Shown: positions 62,071 to 64,000 of the stretch, one piece after another | Numbering within the stretch: the first letter of the stretch is position 1 | How the letters are laid out: each line of letters opens with the position of its first letter | Source: Haliotispira sp965263485 | Lineage (GTDB): Bacteria; Spirochaetota; Spirochaetia; SP-2023 | Reading direction: 5' to 3' | Assembly (NCBI GenBank): GCA_965263485.1 | Contig: CBDHHO010000004.1 | Coordinates: forward strand, 682,001 to 746,000 | Length of the DNA stretch: 64,000 bases | Made by a program: the position numbers and the translations under genes | Notes under the pieces: model-generated | Databases searched by the model: none | What the model was told of the DNA's origin: nothing | The model's input: the letters and a program-made list of their open reading frames with translations, nothing else

Positions 62071-62088
62071 CATTTTTAGAGGTTCCCT
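62071..62088. repeat. Solo TIR end in the cheX-cheY gap
   Basis: CATTTTTAGAGGTTCCC, followed by a second worn end (AGAGCTCCCC). The 406-bp gap from cheX to cheY holds only such repeats and no gene. Confidence 0.55.
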
Positions 62089-62155
62089 TTAGAGCTCCCC
62101 TACAATTTTTAAGGGATTCCCCAAAGCATCTGAGCGTATCCAAAAGAGGTTGTAC

Positions 62156-62572
62156 ATGAAGGCAGTTTTCGGCAATGTGAAAAGAGGCACAAATTCCGGT
62201 CTAAAGAAAGAGTGTGGCTATACAGTGCTGGTAGTGGATGATTCGATTTTTGTCATCAAACAAATTACCCAGATACTCACTTCCGAAGGTTTCAATGTGG
62301 TTGGTACGGCAGAAGACGGCCAAGAGGCCATCACCAAGTATCGTGAGCTGAAGCCCGACATCGTGACCATGGATATCACCATGCCCAAAATGGACGGAGT
62401 CACGGCGCTGGAGAAGATTATAGAAAGTGATCCGGGCGCCAGAGTGGTCATGATCAGCGCCTTGGGCAAACAGGAGATGGTCAAGCGCTCGCTGATGCTG
62501 GGGGCAAAGAATTACATCGTCAAACCGCTCGACCGCAAAAAAGTTCTTGAAAGAATCAACAGTATACTTTAG
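62156..62572 (+). CDS. cheY: Chemotaxis response regulator CheY
   Basis: A 138-residue single receiver domain with an N-terminal extension of about 20 residues. Key residues: Asp28-Asp29 (VVDDS), phosphorylated Asp73 (TMDITMP), Ser101 (MISALGK) and Lys123 (IVKP). CheY-P binds FliM to change rotation. AGAGG lies seven bases before ATG 62156. It is separated from cheX by a 406-bp repeat-filled gap. Confidence 0.95.
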   Translation: MKAVFGNVKRGTNSGLKKECGYTVLVVDDSIFVIKQITQILTSEGFNVVGTAEDGQEAITKYRELKPDIVTMDITMPKMDGVTALEKIIESDPGARVVMISALGKQEMVKRSLMLGAKNYIVKPLDRKKVLERINSIL

Positions 62573-62694
62573 AATTCGGGGGATTTTAGACTGGTATTCA
62601 CCTCTTGAGCCAAGCGTTGTCGCGTCCCAAGGGCGTTTGGATGTATCGGCACAACATTATAAGGTGAACCTGGGGGAAGGAGCTGCGCAGTTTT

Positions 62695-63288
62695 ATGGAA
62701 GTACAATTGGAACCTCTGGTTCGCAGTATCAAATCTGATGGGGTGGAAAGCGCGCGCAAAGAAGCTGCCGATATCATTGCCCAGGCCAACGAAGAGGCTC
62801 GCCGGATCATTGCCAACGCCGAGGAGAACGGGCGCGAGAGTCTGCGCAAGGCTGAGGCTGAAGCGGGGAAATTAAAGAAAACAGTAGAGGATTCCCTGCG
62901 TCAGGCGGCCCGCGACACGATGCTGGCCCTGCGCAAGGAATTGGAAAAACTGTTCCGCAAGTTGTTGCAGCAGGATGTGGCTAGGGTGCTCAGCGGTGAG
63001 AGCCTGCAAAAGATCGTACTGGAATTGATGAAAAGCTGGGCGGGTGACGGTGCTGTTGAGCTCCAGCTCTCGGAAACCGATGCCCAGGCCCTGGCGGGCA
63101 GACTGCTTAAAAAGCTCAAAAATGAGATGCAGGATGACGAGTTTGCCATCAAGCCGCTGGCGGGCATGAAAGCCGGACTGCGCATCAGTTTGCGCAACGG
63201 CACCGCTTATTTTGACTTTACCGATGAAGAAATCAGCAATACGCTGGCCCGGCTCTTGAACCCGAAATTTGTTTCGTATCTTTCCTAA
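62695..63288 (+). CDS. atpE: V-type ATP synthase subunit E
   Basis: A 197-residue peripheral stalk subunit. It has an N-terminal long helix (about 15-90: ARKEAADIIAQANEEARRIIANAEENGRE) and a C-terminal mixed domain (KPLAGMKAGLRISLRNGTAYFDFTDEEI). It opens the V-ATPase operon. GGAAGGAG lies about 12 bases upstream. Spirochaetes use this rotary ATPase in place of F-type. Confidence 0.88.
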   Translation: MEVQLEPLVRSIKSDGVESARKEAADIIAQANEEARRIIANAEENGRESLRKAEAEAGKLKKTVEDSLRQAARDTMLALRKELEKLFRKLLQQDVARVLSGESLQKIVLELMKSWAGDGAVELQLSETDAQALAGRLLKKLKNEMQDDEFAIKPLAGMKAGLRISLRNGTAYFDFTDEEISNTLARLLNPKFVSYLS

Positions 63289-63297
63289 GCTGGCGGA

Positions 63298-63882
63298 GTG
63301 ATTGCTGTGGCAGAGTATATTTACTTTTGTAGCTCGTTGCCTGCGCTGCGCTTGCAGCAATACGGCACAGAAGTGCCGATCAAGAGCGAGGACTTCCTCA
63401 ACTCCGCTTCGGTTCTGCTCTCGGGAGCCGATTACCAGAAGATCTGTGATCTGGATTTCAGTCGGTCCTCCGAGCGGGTTGCCGAGGGTGCCTTCCTCTC
63501 AGAATATTACGGCTGGGAAGTCGCCTTGCGCAATCAGGTAATACAGCAGCGTCTGAAGCTGATTGAACAGCGCAGCGTTAGTGCCCGGCCACGCAGCGGT
63601 GCCAGCAGCAGCCTGGCTTTGGCCGTGGAACAAATCTCGCAGCAGGATCCCCTTGCCATCGAACGGAGCTTGGACCAGCTGCGCTGGGCCAGACTTGATG
63701 AATTATGTGGTGCCCGCTTGTTTGACATGGTCTTTCTGGCCTGCTATCTACTGAAGTTGAGACTGCTGGAGCGCGCAGCTCTGTGGCAGAAAGAGGTCGG
63801 GTACCAGCTGTACGAGGACGCCAGCCAGGCAATAGTGCAGAGTGATGCGACTGATGAAAAGAAGCTAGGAGAAGCGCAATGA
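63298..63882 (+). CDS. DUF2764-family V-ATPase operon protein
   Basis: A 194-residue soluble protein starting YIYFCSSLPALRLQQYGTEVPIKSEDFL and containing EYYGWEVALRNQVIQQRLK. The position between atpE and atpA is that of the DUF2764 protein in spirochaete and Bacteroidetes V-ATPase operons. Its role is not established and may be structural, like subunit C or F. The ATG of atpA overlaps its stop. Confidence 0.75.
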   Translation: MIAVAEYIYFCSSLPALRLQQYGTEVPIKSEDFLNSASVLLSGADYQKICDLDFSRSSERVAEGAFLSEYYGWEVALRNQVIQQRLKLIEQRSVSARPRSGASSSLALAVEQISQQDPLAIERSLDQLRWARLDELCGARLFDMVFLACYLLKLRLLERAALWQKEVGYQLYEDASQAIVQSDATDEKKLGEAQ

Positions 63883-64000
63883 CGCAGGGAAAGATCCAGG
63901 GCATAAACGGCAACATGGTGACCGTGGCCTTTGAGGGAAGAGTATCGCTGAACGAAGTGGCCTATATTTCGGTGGGACAGGGGAAGGATGCCCGGCGTTT
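63879..64000 (+). CDS. atpA: V-type ATP synthase subunit A (3' partial)
   Basis: The first 40 codons only, beginning MTQGKIQGINGNMVTVAFEG, the usual start of the catalytic A subunit's N-terminal barrel. It overlaps the stop of the previous gene (ATGA) and runs off the right edge. The identity rests on this short stretch plus the operon order. Confidence 0.8.
   Translation, partial: MTQGKIQGINGNMVTVAFEGRVSLNEVAYISVGQGKDARR

Overview
The window reads as chromosomal DNA of a Treponema-like spirochaete with moderately high GC. Four things support this: the flgB-flgC-fliE-fliF-fliG-fliH-fliI-fliJ-flbB operon ending in the spirochaete collar gene flbB, a P83/100-family protein, a cheA / cheW-cheR fusion / cheX / cheY operon, and a V-type (not F-type) ATPase operon that begins at the right edge. 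No species is claimed.

Layout. 0-4.2 kb: end of an FMN-binding repeat protein, infC-rpmI-rplT, a ZapB-like and a ZapA-like division gene, and a structured RNA (6S candidate) with its own promoter. 4.2-9.2 kb: GlcNAc catabolism (ROK kinase-like protein, nagA) divergent from an AraC regulator, then an RdgB-like nucleotide pyrophosphatase. 9.2-12.1 kb: pseH-pseI (pseudaminic acid synthesis) and an IclR regulator. 12.5-13.9 kb: a TPP riboswitch, a decayed thiE and thi4 on the minus strand. 14.5-18.2 kb: an unknown protein, rpmF-acpP and a TehB-like methyltransferase. 18.7-27.4 kb: flagellar basal body/export operon. 27.5-33.0 kb: a membrane protein, a Ste24-like protease, purU and P83/100. 33.5-36.2 kb: an Rpn-family protein and lipoprotein locus 1. 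36.4-43.2 kb: uxuB-uxuA (hexuronate catabolism) and a large multidomain biotin carboxylase/carboxyltransferase. 43.5-49.4 kb: an AT-richer sugar ABC transporter island (rbsA-rbsC-rbsB) between two directly repeated ISL3 transposase relics. 49.6-50.8 kb: lipoprotein locus 2. 51.1-54.7 kb: tRNA-Gly and hisG-hisD-hisB. 55-56.4 kb: lipoprotein locus 3. 57.1-62.6 kb: chemotaxis operon. 62.7-64 kb: atpE, a DUF2764-like gene and the start of atpA.

Two features cut across this layout. First, a MITE-like family with ends of the type GGGGACCTCTAAAAATTC is scattered through almost every intergenic gap, including inside the nag, flagellar, rpmF-acpP and che gene sets. Four copies have perfect 4-bp target duplications, and some solo ends sit where a Shine-Dalgarno sequence is needed. 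Second, three lipoprotein loci carry six copies of a heptanucleotide between a conserved start (good Shine-Dalgarno) and the lipoprotein signal peptide. In all three, six copies put the start one base out of frame with the body, and seven or four copies would restore it. This looks like a repeat-driven phase-variable surface lipoprotein system that also shares a palindromic upstream site, and it is the best candidate here for an undescribed system.

All calls are from reading the sequence and recalling family motifs. No search or folding program was run.
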